Assembly: GCA_039975855.1 (NCBI GenBank)
Contig: JBDWGH010000003.1
Span: forward strand, 372,001-436,000
Origin: Litorimonas sp039975855
GTDB lineage: Bacteria > Pseudomonadota > Alphaproteobacteria > Caulobacterales > Maricaulaceae
Length of the DNA: 64,000 bases
Direction of reading: 5' to 3'
A program made the position numbers and the translations under genes. Below, piece by piece: positions 51,846-60,391 of the stretch. Each line of letters begins with the position of its first letter. Positions within the stretch are counted from its first letter, which is position 1. The notes under the pieces are model-generated. The model made no database searches. It saw only the letters and a list, made by a program, of their open reading frames with translations, and was not told the DNA's origin.

Positions 51846-53311
51846 TATTGATTGCCTCCAAATCTGACGCTTTGTTCGGCTGCACGGAAAAGGGCGTTAG
51901 ATTTATGGATCGTCTCTTCAAATTCCATCTGGGGAACAGAGTCCATGACAATACCTGCGCCGGCCCGAACATGCAGGACACCATTTTTCACAATCGCTGT
52001 ACGTAGAGCGATCGCTGTATCCATATCGCCTGTCACAGACAGATAACCAACTGCGCCCGCGTAGATGCCGCGTTTCTCGTCTTCCAATTCATCAATGATT
52101 TCCATGGCGCGGACTTTTGGAGCGCCGCTAACCGTACCCGCGGGAAATCCTGCAAAGAGGGCGTCTAACGTGTCGAGACCGTCGCGAATTTCGCCTTCGA
52201 CGTTAGAGACTATATGCATGACATGGCTGTAGCGTTCTATCGTGAAGCGTTCCGTGACTTTGACAGTCCCAGATTTCGCGACGCGGCCCACGTCGTTGCG
52301 GCCCAGATCGAGCAACATCAGATGTTCGGCGCATTCTTTTGGGTCGGCGAGTAGATCTGCTTCAAACTGATTGTCTTCCACCGTTGTTTTACCACGAGGA
52401 CGCGTTCCGGCGATCGGGCGAACGGTGACGGTGTTATCTCTCAGTCTCACAAGTATTTCTGGGCTTGAGCCGATGACTTGGTGGTCATCAAAGTCGAGAA
52501 AATACAGGAAAGGCGAAGGGTTCATCCGACGCAGACTACGGTAGAGGGCAAAAGGTGTCGCAGGTAAAGGTGCGGATAGGCGTTGCCCGATGACCACTTG
52601 AAAAATGTCGCCCGCCAGAATGTAGTCTTTGGCCTTCGCAACGCGGGTTCCGAAGGTTTTTGCATCGGTTCCCAAAGTCGGATTGAGGGTTGGTATCGCA
52701 ACGTCTCGGGCTGTATTTGCGGAGACAGGCAAGGCGAGATCGGCAGCAACCCGTTCAATTCGCGCACATGCATCAGCGTAATTACCCCCGGCAGGCATAG
52801 GTGAGCCAATGATGATTTCCTGTGCGACTTGGTCGAAAATGCAAACGATACGCGGACGTACCATAATGGCATCCGGCGTTCCGATTGGATCATGTTTGAC
52901 ACCGGGCAGGCTCTCAACCTGCCTAATCATGTCATAACCTAAATAGCCAAAAAGACCTGCCGCCATCGGAGGAATGTCTTCGGGTAGGTCAAATTCAATT
53001 TCGTTTTGTAAGGCTCTCAGCGTGTCCAGAGGTTTGCCAGCGCAAGCCGTGTAGGGATCTCCATCACGACTGATTTCGCTGTTGTTACCATTGGAGCGCC
53101 AGATAATGTCTGGGTCGAATCCAAAGAAGCTATAGCGTCCACGTTGTTCACCGCCTGTGACGGATTCGAACAGAAAGGCGTAAGGCTTTCCCAACGCGGC
53201 TTTTAAAAACGCTGATACTGGTGTGTCGATATCATTGACGACTCGCGCATGAATGAGCTGGGTCTTTGAACTGTCGACAGCCTCCGGCGCAGGTGAGAAG
53301 GTGAGGGACAT
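51845..53311 (-). CDS. trpE: anthranilate synthase component I
   Basis: Converts chorismate to anthranilate. The 488-residue protein has the N-terminal feedback-binding region and the catalytic half with QVVIGQRLSAPLPATPF near residue 240, the signature PIAGTRPRG near 305, DLGRNDVGRV near 340, and AGFPAGTVSGAPKVRAMEII near 390. It is the first trp gene here, 8 bp after the ppiD-like gene, so the two may be cotranscribed. I saw no trp leader peptide in the short gap. Confidence 0.97.
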   Translation of the reverse strand: MSLTFSPAPEAVDSSKTQLIHARVVNDIDTPVSAFLKAALGKPYAFLFESVTGGEQRGRYSFFGFDPDIIWRSNGNNSEISRDGDPYTACAGKPLDTLRALQNEIEFDLPEDIPPMAAGLFGYLGYDMIRQVESLPGVKHDPIGTPDAIMVRPRIVCIFDQVAQEIIIGSPMPAGGNYADACARIERVAADLALPVSANTARDVAIPTLNPTLGTDAKTFGTRVAKAKDYILAGDIFQVVIGQRLSAPLPATPFALYRSLRRMNPSPFLYFLDFDDHQVIGSSPEILVRLRDNTVTVRPIAGTRPRGKTTVEDNQFEADLLADPKECAEHLMLLDLGRNDVGRVAKSGTVKVTERFTIERYSHVMHIVSNVEGEIRDGLDTLDALFAGFPAGTVSGAPKVRAMEIIDELEDEKRGIYAGAVGYLSVTGDMDTAIALRTAIVKNGVLHVRAGAGIVMDSVPQMEFEETIHKSNALFRAAEQSVRFGGNQ

Positions 53312-53319
53312 ACCAGACC

Positions 53320-55254
53320 TTATTCGCCCTCAATGCCCATAACTGCGCGGACCTGATCAGGGTATTCCCGAAGCTCATGCTCTTTCAAGATGGCCAGTCG
53401 ATAAGCGTTCTGAATGTCACCGCTGATTTCCGCACCGATATTACTTTGTACAGTGTCGAGAATTTCGCCAGCCAAACCATCAGAGTTAGGCGTGACAGAG
53501 TCCAGGCGGGCCAAAGTGTAAGTCAAAGGTACTGCTCCAGTGCCGCGCGCTAGATCACCAGGGTCAGAGGTCAAAAGGTCCACAACAACCGAGCCCGCAA
53601 TATCGCGTGGTGGCTGGGCGCGTGAAATCCCTCGCTCTGCGATAGTCGCAGCAGACCCCAGCTCTTCAGCAATGTCTTCAAGAGACTTTCCATCGCGAAT
53701 TTCTTGCGCCAAGGCTAGACCACGCTCCGTGAGAGACTCCTGAATTTGTTCATTTTTCCAAGCTGTTAGAACTTGGTCTTTAATGTTGTTTAGAGGTCTA
53801 ACCTGACTGTCGATGACGTCTGTAACGCGGAAGGCAACCACGCCATCTTGATTGGTCGGATAAATATCTGTGTCAAAGCCGATGTCTTCGGTGAAGATCA
53901 AACGTAGCAACTCATCATCCTGCGCGATGCCAGGAATACGGCTCGACCCGTTCATATTTAGGCCATCTTGAGTCTGACCAACACGGTCGATGTAGTCATA
54001 GCTTTCCATTGGGAGGTCGAGCTCTGTTGCAATGGCTTCCAATGTGTCGCCGTTGATAAGGCGTGTATCCATGTCGTTACTAATGTCGAAGATTCGGCTC
54101 TTGGCTTTCTCTTCGCCTAGAGACCGTCGAATTTCCGGCTCAATTGATGAAAATACAGGTAAGCTGGCGGCAGTTACGGATGGCACATAGACCGCTTCCC
54201 AGCCGCCTAAGCTGTTTTCGGATGCCCGGGCTTCGCCCTCACTCAAATCAAATGCCACGTCATCCGTCACAGAATCCAGGAGTTGGTTTTTCTCAACGCC
54301 GTCAAAACGATCAGGCGATACGAGACCAAGTGCGCTCGCGACAAGAGTAGGGTCTTCGCCTGCGGCCAAACGGGTTGCAGCGTCTTGCGCTGTGGCTTGA
54401 TCGGGGGCGGTCAGAACAACGACGTCGCGTGACGCTTTGGTCCCTAGTGTTCCACGCGCGACGCGACTATCAAATTCGTCTTGGACGTCCTGTTCTGTAA
54501 TCTCGCCAGCAACGTCTGGAAGAAACCCAGATGGCTCCAGACGAATCATTGTGACTTGGCGGTATTCCGGCGCGGTGTATCGAACGGCGTTTTGGTCAAG
54601 ATAGGCCTGTAGAACCTCATCAGACGGTGTTTCAGGCGTTGGGACGGCATCTTTGTTGAGCGTCAGAACTGTTGCTTTGCGTTGCTCTGACAGGAAATCA
54701 AATTGGCGTTTTGCATAGCCGGAAGGCGCCTGAACGCCGCCGACGATGGCTTCAACTGTTTGGACCCGTCTTAGGTCGCGTAGAATATCTTCTTCGAATT
54801 TCTTAATGGTATAGCCATTGCGGGTTCTAGCGAGCGCGGTCTCTAGTTTGTTGCGGTCAAATTCTTGCGTGATTTCAGACCGGAACGCTGGAATGGCTTC
54901 GATATAGGATTTTGCGTCGGCTCGGTTGACGCCGACACCAAGGTCTTGAGCGTCCTTTTCAACAGCGAGTTGAACCTGATATTGTGCCATCAAATCCCGG
55001 TGAACGCCTTGCTGATAGGCTTCTTCATTCGTCAGGCCTTCCCCGCGTTGTGCCGCGATTTCGCGTAATCGTGACTGTAGATCTCGGTTAAAGTCTCGCG
55101 TGGAGACGCTGGCGTCGCCAACACTGACAACAGCGTTTCTGACTCCAGGGACGAAGATGTCGTTCACTCCCCAAACCGCAAACGCGAGTACGAGTAAGCC
55201 AACGAGGACGGCAACAAATGCGCCTCTGATTTTTCCGCCAATGGATTGAGCCAT
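53320..55254 (-). CDS. ppiD: PpiD/SurA-like periplasmic peptidyl-prolyl isomerase
   Basis: Membrane-anchored periplasmic folding factor. I chose the ATG at 55254 (644 residues, MAQSIGGKIRGAFVAVLVG); in-frame codons up to 55311 add a segment without similarity. One N-terminal transmembrane helix (about 12-32) is followed by a SurA_N-like helical domain (about 40-190) and a PPIC-type region (about 220-390) with weak conservation, then further SurA-like helices. It is encoded upstream of trpE, as in several alphaproteobacteria. Isomerase activity is not assured, because PPIase residues are poorly conserved in this family. Confidence 0.88.
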   Translation of the reverse strand: MAQSIGGKIRGAFVAVLVGLLVLAFAVWGVNDIFVPGVRNAVVSVGDASVSTRDFNRDLQSRLREIAAQRGEGLTNEEAYQQGVHRDLMAQYQVQLAVEKDAQDLGVGVNRADAKSYIEAIPAFRSEITQEFDRNKLETALARTRNGYTIKKFEEDILRDLRRVQTVEAIVGGVQAPSGYAKRQFDFLSEQRKATVLTLNKDAVPTPETPSDEVLQAYLDQNAVRYTAPEYRQVTMIRLEPSGFLPDVAGEITEQDVQDEFDSRVARGTLGTKASRDVVVLTAPDQATAQDAATRLAAGEDPTLVASALGLVSPDRFDGVEKNQLLDSVTDDVAFDLSEGEARASENSLGGWEAVYVPSVTAASLPVFSSIEPEIRRSLGEEKAKSRIFDISNDMDTRLINGDTLEAIATELDLPMESYDYIDRVGQTQDGLNMNGSSRIPGIAQDDELLRLIFTEDIGFDTDIYPTNQDGVVAFRVTDVIDSQVRPLNNIKDQVLTAWKNEQIQESLTERGLALAQEIRDGKSLEDIAEELGSAATIAERGISRAQPPRDIAGSVVVDLLTSDPGDLARGTGAVPLTYTLARLDSVTPNSDGLAGEILDTVQSNIGAEISGDIQNAYRLAILKEHELREYPDQVRAVMGIEGE

Positions 55255-55382
55255 GAGATTGAGTATCCGAATACCTAAAACGTGGGCTGTCTTACCCACG
55301 AGACACCCCACTTACAAGGCCGCGATGCGCTTGCATTGCGTGTGAATTCAAAGGCATTATGTCTCTAAGATGGAGATAGAAT

Positions 55383-56111
55383 ATGGCTAAGAAACTGCGC
55401 ACGCTAATTGCGGCGAACTGGAAAATGCACGGAGATATGAGTTGGGTGTTTAAACCTGCTGATTTCGCCGCGCTTTATCATGCGGATAGCCGCGAACATT
55501 TGGATGTCTTGATCTGTCCACCCGCAATATTACTCGGGTCTATGTTGGACCCAGAGCAGACTGGCGTTTTGTTAGGTGGACAAGATTGTCACGCCGAAGT
55601 CTCCGGCGCGCACACAGGAAATCTGTCAGCTGAGATGCTGAAAGATGCTGGTGCGAGTTACGTTATTGTTGGTCACAGCGAATGTAGAGCCGCTGGAGAT
55701 ACGGATGCGGACGTTCATGCCAAAGCTAAAGCGGCTGCACGAGCAGGATTGGTCCCAATAATCTGTGTTGGCGAGACGGAAGCTGAACGTGACGCGGGAA
55801 AAGCCGAATCTGTGGTATCAGCACAAATCAAGGCCAGCGTCCCGAAACTCAAAGATTATGTCATCGCCTATGAGCCTGTTTGGGCCATTGGCACGGGGAA
55901 AACGGCGACACCTGACGATGTTGACGAAATGCACAATGCAATTCGAGAGCAGGTCGGCGCTAAAATCCGTTTACTTTATGGGGGCTCCGTGAAGCCAGCC
56001 AATGCAGAGAGTTTACTCGCATTGAAAAATGTAAACGGCGCGTTGATTGGTGGAGCGGGGCTTGAGATGGAAAGCTTAGCCGAAATCGCAAAAGCGGCAC
56101 CTCAGTCATAG
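55383..56111 (+). CDS. tpiA: triosephosphate isomerase
   Basis: Interconverts dihydroxyacetone phosphate and glyceraldehyde 3-phosphate. The 242-residue protein has the substrate lysine in AANWKMHG (Lys13), the electrophilic histidine in VIVGHSECR near residue 97, the catalytic glutamate in VIAYEPVWAIGTGKT near 161, and LLYGGSVKPAN near 198. GGAG precedes the ATG. It is divergent from the ppiD-like gene. Confidence 0.97.
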   Translation: MAKKLRTLIAANWKMHGDMSWVFKPADFAALYHADSREHLDVLICPPAILLGSMLDPEQTGVLLGGQDCHAEVSGAHTGNLSAEMLKDAGASYVIVGHSECRAAGDTDADVHAKAKAAARAGLVPIICVGETEAERDAGKAESVVSAQIKASVPKLKDYVIAYEPVWAIGTGKTATPDDVDEMHNAIREQVGAKIRLLYGGSVKPANAESLLALKNVNGALIGGAGLEMESLAEIAKAAPQS

Positions 56112-56194
56112 GTCTTAATAGATAGGGTTAACCAAGCGTCAACGCCTTCGCGGCAAAGTCCAATCAACGATTCGACTTTGTCTGCGAGGCTTTC

Positions 56195-57256
56195 ATGCGT
56201 TTTATTACTTTTTCCGTTTTTGCGACCCTTTTATCGGCGCCTGCCTTCGCAGCAGATCTAGGCACATATCGACCGGGAACCCCTTATGGAAGCACAGTGG
56301 CTGCTGGCGCGGATGTCTGTGACAATCAATGCGCTGGGGATGCGCAATGCCGCGGATGGAATTATGTTAAACCCAATCCGAAAGCCGCCGGCATTTGCGA
56401 ATTTCTGTCTTCAGTCTCTACGCCTATTGCCTCGCAAATTTCAATTTCTGGCGAGAGCCTGTCTGCGGCACCGATTTCATCGCGGGTAACAAGCGGTGCA
56501 ACCAACACTGTTCGGGTCGGGACGCAGCCGCCATCAAGCAGCAATACAGTTCGGGTAGGGCAGTCGCCTTCCAATCGCCGGGTTGTCCGGCAGGCTCCGA
56601 CGCAGCGGATTGCGACCCAGCAAACATCAACACGTTCTATTGAAGATATGAGCCTGACGGCGCAACAGAACCGGTATCGTCAAGGGATCGCCGGTGTGCC
56701 CAAGCCTACTCCTCAGCCTCAAATGCAAGCGCCTGTACCTGGTCAGCGTCCTATGTTTCGGCCGATTTTAGATGCACCCGCGCCGCAATTCAGCGGTCAA
56801 CAGATTAGGCAGCCGCAGGCACAAAATGCGACCCAGAGACAAGCATCTCGGAGAGCCACTGGCCCGCGTCGTGTTCAAGGACAGCCAGTGCCACAGTTTC
56901 AGGATCCTAGAGCGCAAATACAGGGTCAACAATTCCAACGCCCGCAATCGCAACAACGTGGACACTCACGTCCCCCGATTGGACAACCTATTCCTGCCGC
57001 GCAAGCTCCAGTGCGTGCGCAACCTACGACTCCAAGTCAGCGTTTAGCTCAGATGGCTGCGCAAACCCGTACCCAAGTGGCAGCTGTCCCGCCAACTGGT
57101 CCGATAGCTCTCACTCCGCAGCAAGCACGTAAGAGTTTATATGGTCAGCTAAATGATGATGTAGCGCCTTCTTCGAGCCTGCCTACCGCAAACGCTGTGC
57201 CTACTCAGCCTGTCGTTGAACAGCCTTTGGGCGAGATTTTAGCGGGCGGTCGTTAG
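56195..57256 (+). CDS. secreted PAN-domain protein with long Gln/Pro-rich tail
   Basis: A 353-residue protein with a Sec signal peptide (MRFITFSVFATLLSAPAFA, cleavage near residue 19). Residues about 24-90 look like a PAN/apple domain, with four cysteines in DVCDNQCAGDAQCRGWNYV and ICEFLS. The rest, from about 95, is low complexity, rich in Gln, Pro, Arg, Thr and Ala, and includes a repeated NTVRVG unit (twice near 105-120). The tail is probably disordered. PAN domains bind protein or carbohydrate; the role here is unknown. It ends convergently on the next gene with a 4-bp overlap. Confidence 0.8.
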   Translation: MRFITFSVFATLLSAPAFAADLGTYRPGTPYGSTVAAGADVCDNQCAGDAQCRGWNYVKPNPKAAGICEFLSSVSTPIASQISISGESLSAAPISSRVTSGATNTVRVGTQPPSSSNTVRVGQSPSNRRVVRQAPTQRIATQQTSTRSIEDMSLTAQQNRYRQGIAGVPKPTPQPQMQAPVPGQRPMFRPILDAPAPQFSGQQIRQPQAQNATQRQASRRATGPRRVQGQPVPQFQDPRAQIQGQQFQRPQSQQRGHSRPPIGQPIPAAQAPVRAQPTTPSQRLAQMAAQTRTQVAAVPPTGPIALTPQQARKSLYGQLNDDVAPSSSLPTANAVPTQPVVEQPLGEILAGGR

Positions 57257-57591
57257 GCGGTTTTACGCTTTTCTATCCAGTATTTTACGCCGGCAAGGAT
57301 GGCTGAAAAGGAGAGCCTGAACCAACCGAACATCACAAAAAGCACAAAGCAAACTGTGAGTGAGGTCAGCAAAGCCACGGGGACGTTACCAGCGTCATAG
57401 TGGAATAGTTTCAGCGTCTCTGATCCGCCGGAAAAGGCTGCGATCATCGCGAGAAAAACCCAAACGCCAACCCAGTAAAACCGGATCAATTCGTTTTTTT
57501 GCTTGAACGCGGTGACTGGAATGAAAAACAAAGTTACGAAAGCCAAAGTGATCGCGAACATTATAAGGCCAGGAAGTATCTGTATCAGCAT
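57253..57591 (-). CDS. hypothetical membrane protein
   Basis: A 112-residue protein with three predicted transmembrane helices (about 5-28, 37-57, 68-92) and a basic C-terminus (VKYWIEKRKTA). I do not recognise a family. It lies downstream of prfC on the same strand with a 65-bp gap that contains a GGGGG/CCCCC hairpin. Its stop overlaps the end of the PAN-domain gene. Confidence 0.65.
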   Translation of the reverse strand: MLIQILPGLIMFAITLAFVTLFFIPVTAFKQKNELIRFYWVGVWVFLAMIAAFSGGSETLKLFHYDAGNVPVALLTSLTVCFVLFVMFGWFRLSFSAILAGVKYWIEKRKTA

Positions 57592-57609
57592 GGGACGCGC
57601 TTTCGGGTC

Positions 57610-57626
57610 TGGGGGTTAATCCCCCA
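57610..57626 (-). other. GC hairpin between prfC and the small membrane gene
   Basis: TGGGGG (57610-57615) and CCCCCA (57621-57626) form a 6-bp stem with a five-base loop, TTAAT on the plus strand. No T-run is adjacent on either strand, so it is not a standard terminator. It might limit read-through from prfC or affect translation of the gene below. Confidence 0.35.
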
Positions 57627-57656
57627 ACACATTTCAAGCCGCGTGCCGTTTTTGGT

Positions 57657-59246
57657 TTAAGACCGTTCTTTCGTGGTCAAAAATCGAAGGTCTGGATTTT
57701 TTTCTTGGGCATAACCTACATCCCACGCGGATTTTGCGAGGAACACCGGTGCGTCATCGACATCGGTTCCTGTTGTCATGACATTTTTATCAACGAATGA
57801 CTTAATCAGGGCTTCATCATCTGCGGCGATCCAGCGCGCGGTTTGATAAGCTGGGACTTCAAATGTAACCTCAAGACCATATTCGGTCTTAATCCGTTCA
57901 CGCATAACATCGATTTGGAGAGACCCAACGGCACCGACAATCATGTCAGAGCCAAAATTAGGTTTGAACAATTGTGTCACACCTTCTTCGGCCAGTGATT
58001 CAAGAGCTTTACGTAAATGCTTGGCTTTCAATGGATCTTTCAATTGCGCACGCCGTAGGATTTCTGGTGCGAAATTCGGAATACCCGCGAATATAACTTT
58101 ACCTGATTCAGACAAACTGTCTCCGACGCGAAGGGCTCCGTGGTTGGGAATGCCGATGACGTCCCCCGCATAGGCGTTCTCAGCAAGTTCGCGGTCTTGG
58201 GCAAAAAATAAAATCGGATTGTGGACTGAGATGGTTTTGTTTTCCGCTGTCTTAAGCTTCATCCCGCGCTTAAATTCTCCTGAACACATTCGTAGGAAGG
58301 CGACTCTATCTCGATGGTTGAGATCCATATTGGCTTGAACTTTGAAGACAAATCCTGCGACCTCTTTACCGGTCGGTTTGATCATCACCTCTTGCCCAGC
58401 TTTTTTTGCCGTTTCAGCTTGTGGTTCTGGGCAGAGTTCGGCCAATGCATCGATTAGCTGTAGGACACCAAATTTACGTAAGGCAGATCCGAAGTAGACC
58501 GGCGTCATATGTCCTTCGCGAAAACTCTGCTCATTAAAATCGGGATATTCCCGCGCAAGCTCTTGTTCTTCCAAGAACTCATTAAGTAGATCGTCATTGT
58601 CAAACATTCCGGCGATGGAGTTGCCGTCCACTTTAGTCAGGACGTGCTCGCCGCCGTCTTCGGGTTTGACGAAATGTAGGAAATCATCCGTCCTTAAATC
58701 AACGACTCCTTTGAACCGGCGTCCAGACGCTGCAGGCCACTGCATGGGCACAACATCAAGGGCAAGTTTGTCTTGGATTTCCGCGATAATGTCGAAGGTA
58801 TCACGGCCTTCACGGTCCAGCTTATTTACGAATGTAATAATAGGAATGTCGCGCAGACGGCAAACCTCGAAGAGTTTCAGCGTTTGTGGCTCAATGCCTT
58901 TCGCCACGTCGAGAACCATGACGGCGCAATCGGCTGCGGTGAGGGTTCGGTAAGTGTCTTCAGAAAAGTCTTCATGCCCTGGCGTGTCCAGAAGGTTAAA
59001 GATGAGGTTCTTATGCTCAAATGTCATGACAGAGGATGAAACAGAAATGCCGCGTTCTTGTTCGATTTTCATCCAGTCAGACTGCGTTCGACGGGCTTCA
59101 CCGCGCGCGGCCACTTTACCGGCTTGGTGAATGGCTCCCGCGGCCAAAAGCATGTTTTCAGTCAACGTGGTCTTACCCGCATCAGGATGAGAGATGATCG
59201 CAAAGACGCGGCGACGAGTTGGCTCGATTTCAAGGGCTTTAGACAT
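57657..59246 (-). CDS. prfC: peptide chain release factor 3
   Basis: GTPase that recycles RF1/RF2 after translation termination. The ATG at 59246 gives 529 residues, the same as E. coli RF3; in-frame codons further upstream lack similarity. GTPase motifs are SHPDAGKTTLTE near residue 20, DTPGHEDFSEDT near 84 and NKLDREGRD near 138. An EF-Tu domain II-like region and the RF3-specific C-terminal domain follow. Confidence 0.96.
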   Translation of the reverse strand: MSKALEIEPTRRRVFAIISHPDAGKTTLTENMLLAAGAIHQAGKVAARGEARRTQSDWMKIEQERGISVSSSVMTFEHKNLIFNLLDTPGHEDFSEDTYRTLTAADCAVMVLDVAKGIEPQTLKLFEVCRLRDIPIITFVNKLDREGRDTFDIIAEIQDKLALDVVPMQWPAASGRRFKGVVDLRTDDFLHFVKPEDGGEHVLTKVDGNSIAGMFDNDDLLNEFLEEQELAREYPDFNEQSFREGHMTPVYFGSALRKFGVLQLIDALAELCPEPQAETAKKAGQEVMIKPTGKEVAGFVFKVQANMDLNHRDRVAFLRMCSGEFKRGMKLKTAENKTISVHNPILFFAQDRELAENAYAGDVIGIPNHGALRVGDSLSESGKVIFAGIPNFAPEILRRAQLKDPLKAKHLRKALESLAEEGVTQLFKPNFGSDMIVGAVGSLQIDVMRERIKTEYGLEVTFEVPAYQTARWIAADDEALIKSFVDKNVMTTGTDVDDAPVFLAKSAWDVGYAQEKNPDLRFLTTKERS

Positions 59247-59317
59247 GATGCGCAGATAGGGGGATTGGCGTGTTGGGGCAAGCCGCGTTTCTATTCTCAC
59301 GCAGGACGACTGAGGTG

Positions 59318-60148
59318 TTAGGGTTTTTGGTCTGCGGCTTCCATCTTAGAAAAGCGAGTATTCCACTTACCCATCTCGCTGCGGGCGTCGCCGATAAATG
59401 GACTCCAGCGGATCCCCGTCATGAAAACCCAAGCCAAAAGAGATCCCGGAAAGCGAGTCGGTCGATTAAAGTGCAACAGAAGAATGATGCGTTCCTCATC
59501 GGTGTGGTTCCACGTCTCGTGCTTAAAGGTATCATCAAACACAAAGGCTTCGCCATTCCGCCAATGAACGATGTCGTCCTTTACCCTGATCGCGCAGTTT
59601 TCATGTTTGTCTGGAATTTTCAGTCCGAGGTGCGCCACGCAAATGCCAGCGGTAACGCCTTTATGCGGGGCAATCGTCATGCCTGGTTCGTGGATAGAAA
59701 AGAGAGCAGTCTTCAGACCAGGTATTTGTTCGACAAAAGCTGTCGTTTTTGGGCACCTCGCGCAATTTTCTTTCGACTTAAATCCATACCCCCACAGGAA
59801 ATAAGATCGCCACTTTTTCTCATCATCCAGTTTAGCGTGGTCCGGTGAAATATCAGAGAGGGAGGGAATGGCATCCCGATATTTTAAAATCTCTTCCGCT
59901 TCCTTCCGCATGACCTCCCAATTGTCTTCAAGCGTTGTCAGCCAAGGGAAGTGTTGCCGATCCAGTATCGGCGTGTTCCCAACTTTGGAATGTCGCTTAA
60001 TATAAGGGTTGATACGCTTGCGTAGCCGTTTACCCGCGCGAACAATCCACGCACGGTTTAGGTCAGGTTTCTCGCCCGACATGATTGGCTTTGTTTGCGC
60101 TTCGCTCATTTCTTGGTTGCCCCCAATACTAAGCTGCGAAAGAGCCAT
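59318..60148 (-). CDS. aspartyl/asparaginyl beta-hydroxylase-family dioxygenase
   Basis: Fe(II)/2-oxoglutarate-dependent hydroxylase of 276 residues. The core is visible from about residue 155: EPGMTIAPHKGVTAGICVAH with the first iron histidine and HWRNGEAFVFDDTFKHETWN with the second, then ILLLHFNRP with a 2-oxoglutarate-binding arginine. Related proteins include LpxO, which hydroxylates lipid A acyl chains, so a lipid A role is possible, but substrate cannot be read from the sequence. M1 (60148) has AAGGA nine bases upstream; an ATG at 60109 is an alternative. It is divergent from the xylanase gene across a 243-bp gap. Confidence 0.85.
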   Translation of the reverse strand: MALSQLSIGGNQEMSEAQTKPIMSGEKPDLNRAWIVRAGKRLRKRINPYIKRHSKVGNTPILDRQHFPWLTTLEDNWEVMRKEAEEILKYRDAIPSLSDISPDHAKLDDEKKWRSYFLWGYGFKSKENCARCPKTTAFVEQIPGLKTALFSIHEPGMTIAPHKGVTAGICVAHLGLKIPDKHENCAIRVKDDIVHWRNGEAFVFDDTFKHETWNHTDEERIILLLHFNRPTRFPGSLLAWVFMTGIRWSPFIGDARSEMGKWNTRFSKMEAADQKP

Positions 60149-60331
60149 AGCAGATTTTCCTTAAAAAATAAATCAATCTGAGGTTAGGGGTGGTGTTGGA
60201 AGTTGTGCTCTAGCTGAAGAAGAGGCCTGTTTTCCTTCGAAAAAATATAGGGTGGCATTAATCTAAGTAGAGGCTTTGAAGCCGGCGTAGATAATCTGTT
60301 TCGCAATTTTTTGTTGACCTCCCCCGCTCAA

Positions 60332-60365
60332 CATTGCAAATTGACAACGTTGTCAATTTGCAATG
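60332..60365. promoter_or_regulatory. 34-bp perfect palindrome, operator candidate for the xylanase gene
   Basis: The half-site CATTGCAAATTGACAAC (60332-60348) is followed immediately by its exact reverse complement (60349-60365). The centre TTGACAACGTTGTCAA resembles LacI-family operators with a central CG. It lies 26 bp before the GTG start of the GH10 gene and within the intergenic region shared with the divergent hydroxylase gene. No regulator gene is adjacent. Confidence 0.75.
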
Positions 60366-60391
60366 AAGCGTCAGTGTAGAGGAGGGGTTTC

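Noticed and set aside
60332..60365. Palindrome considered as a CRISPR repeat or attachment site
   Set aside because: It occurs once, has no spacers and no integrase or cas gene nearby; an operator fits its position better.
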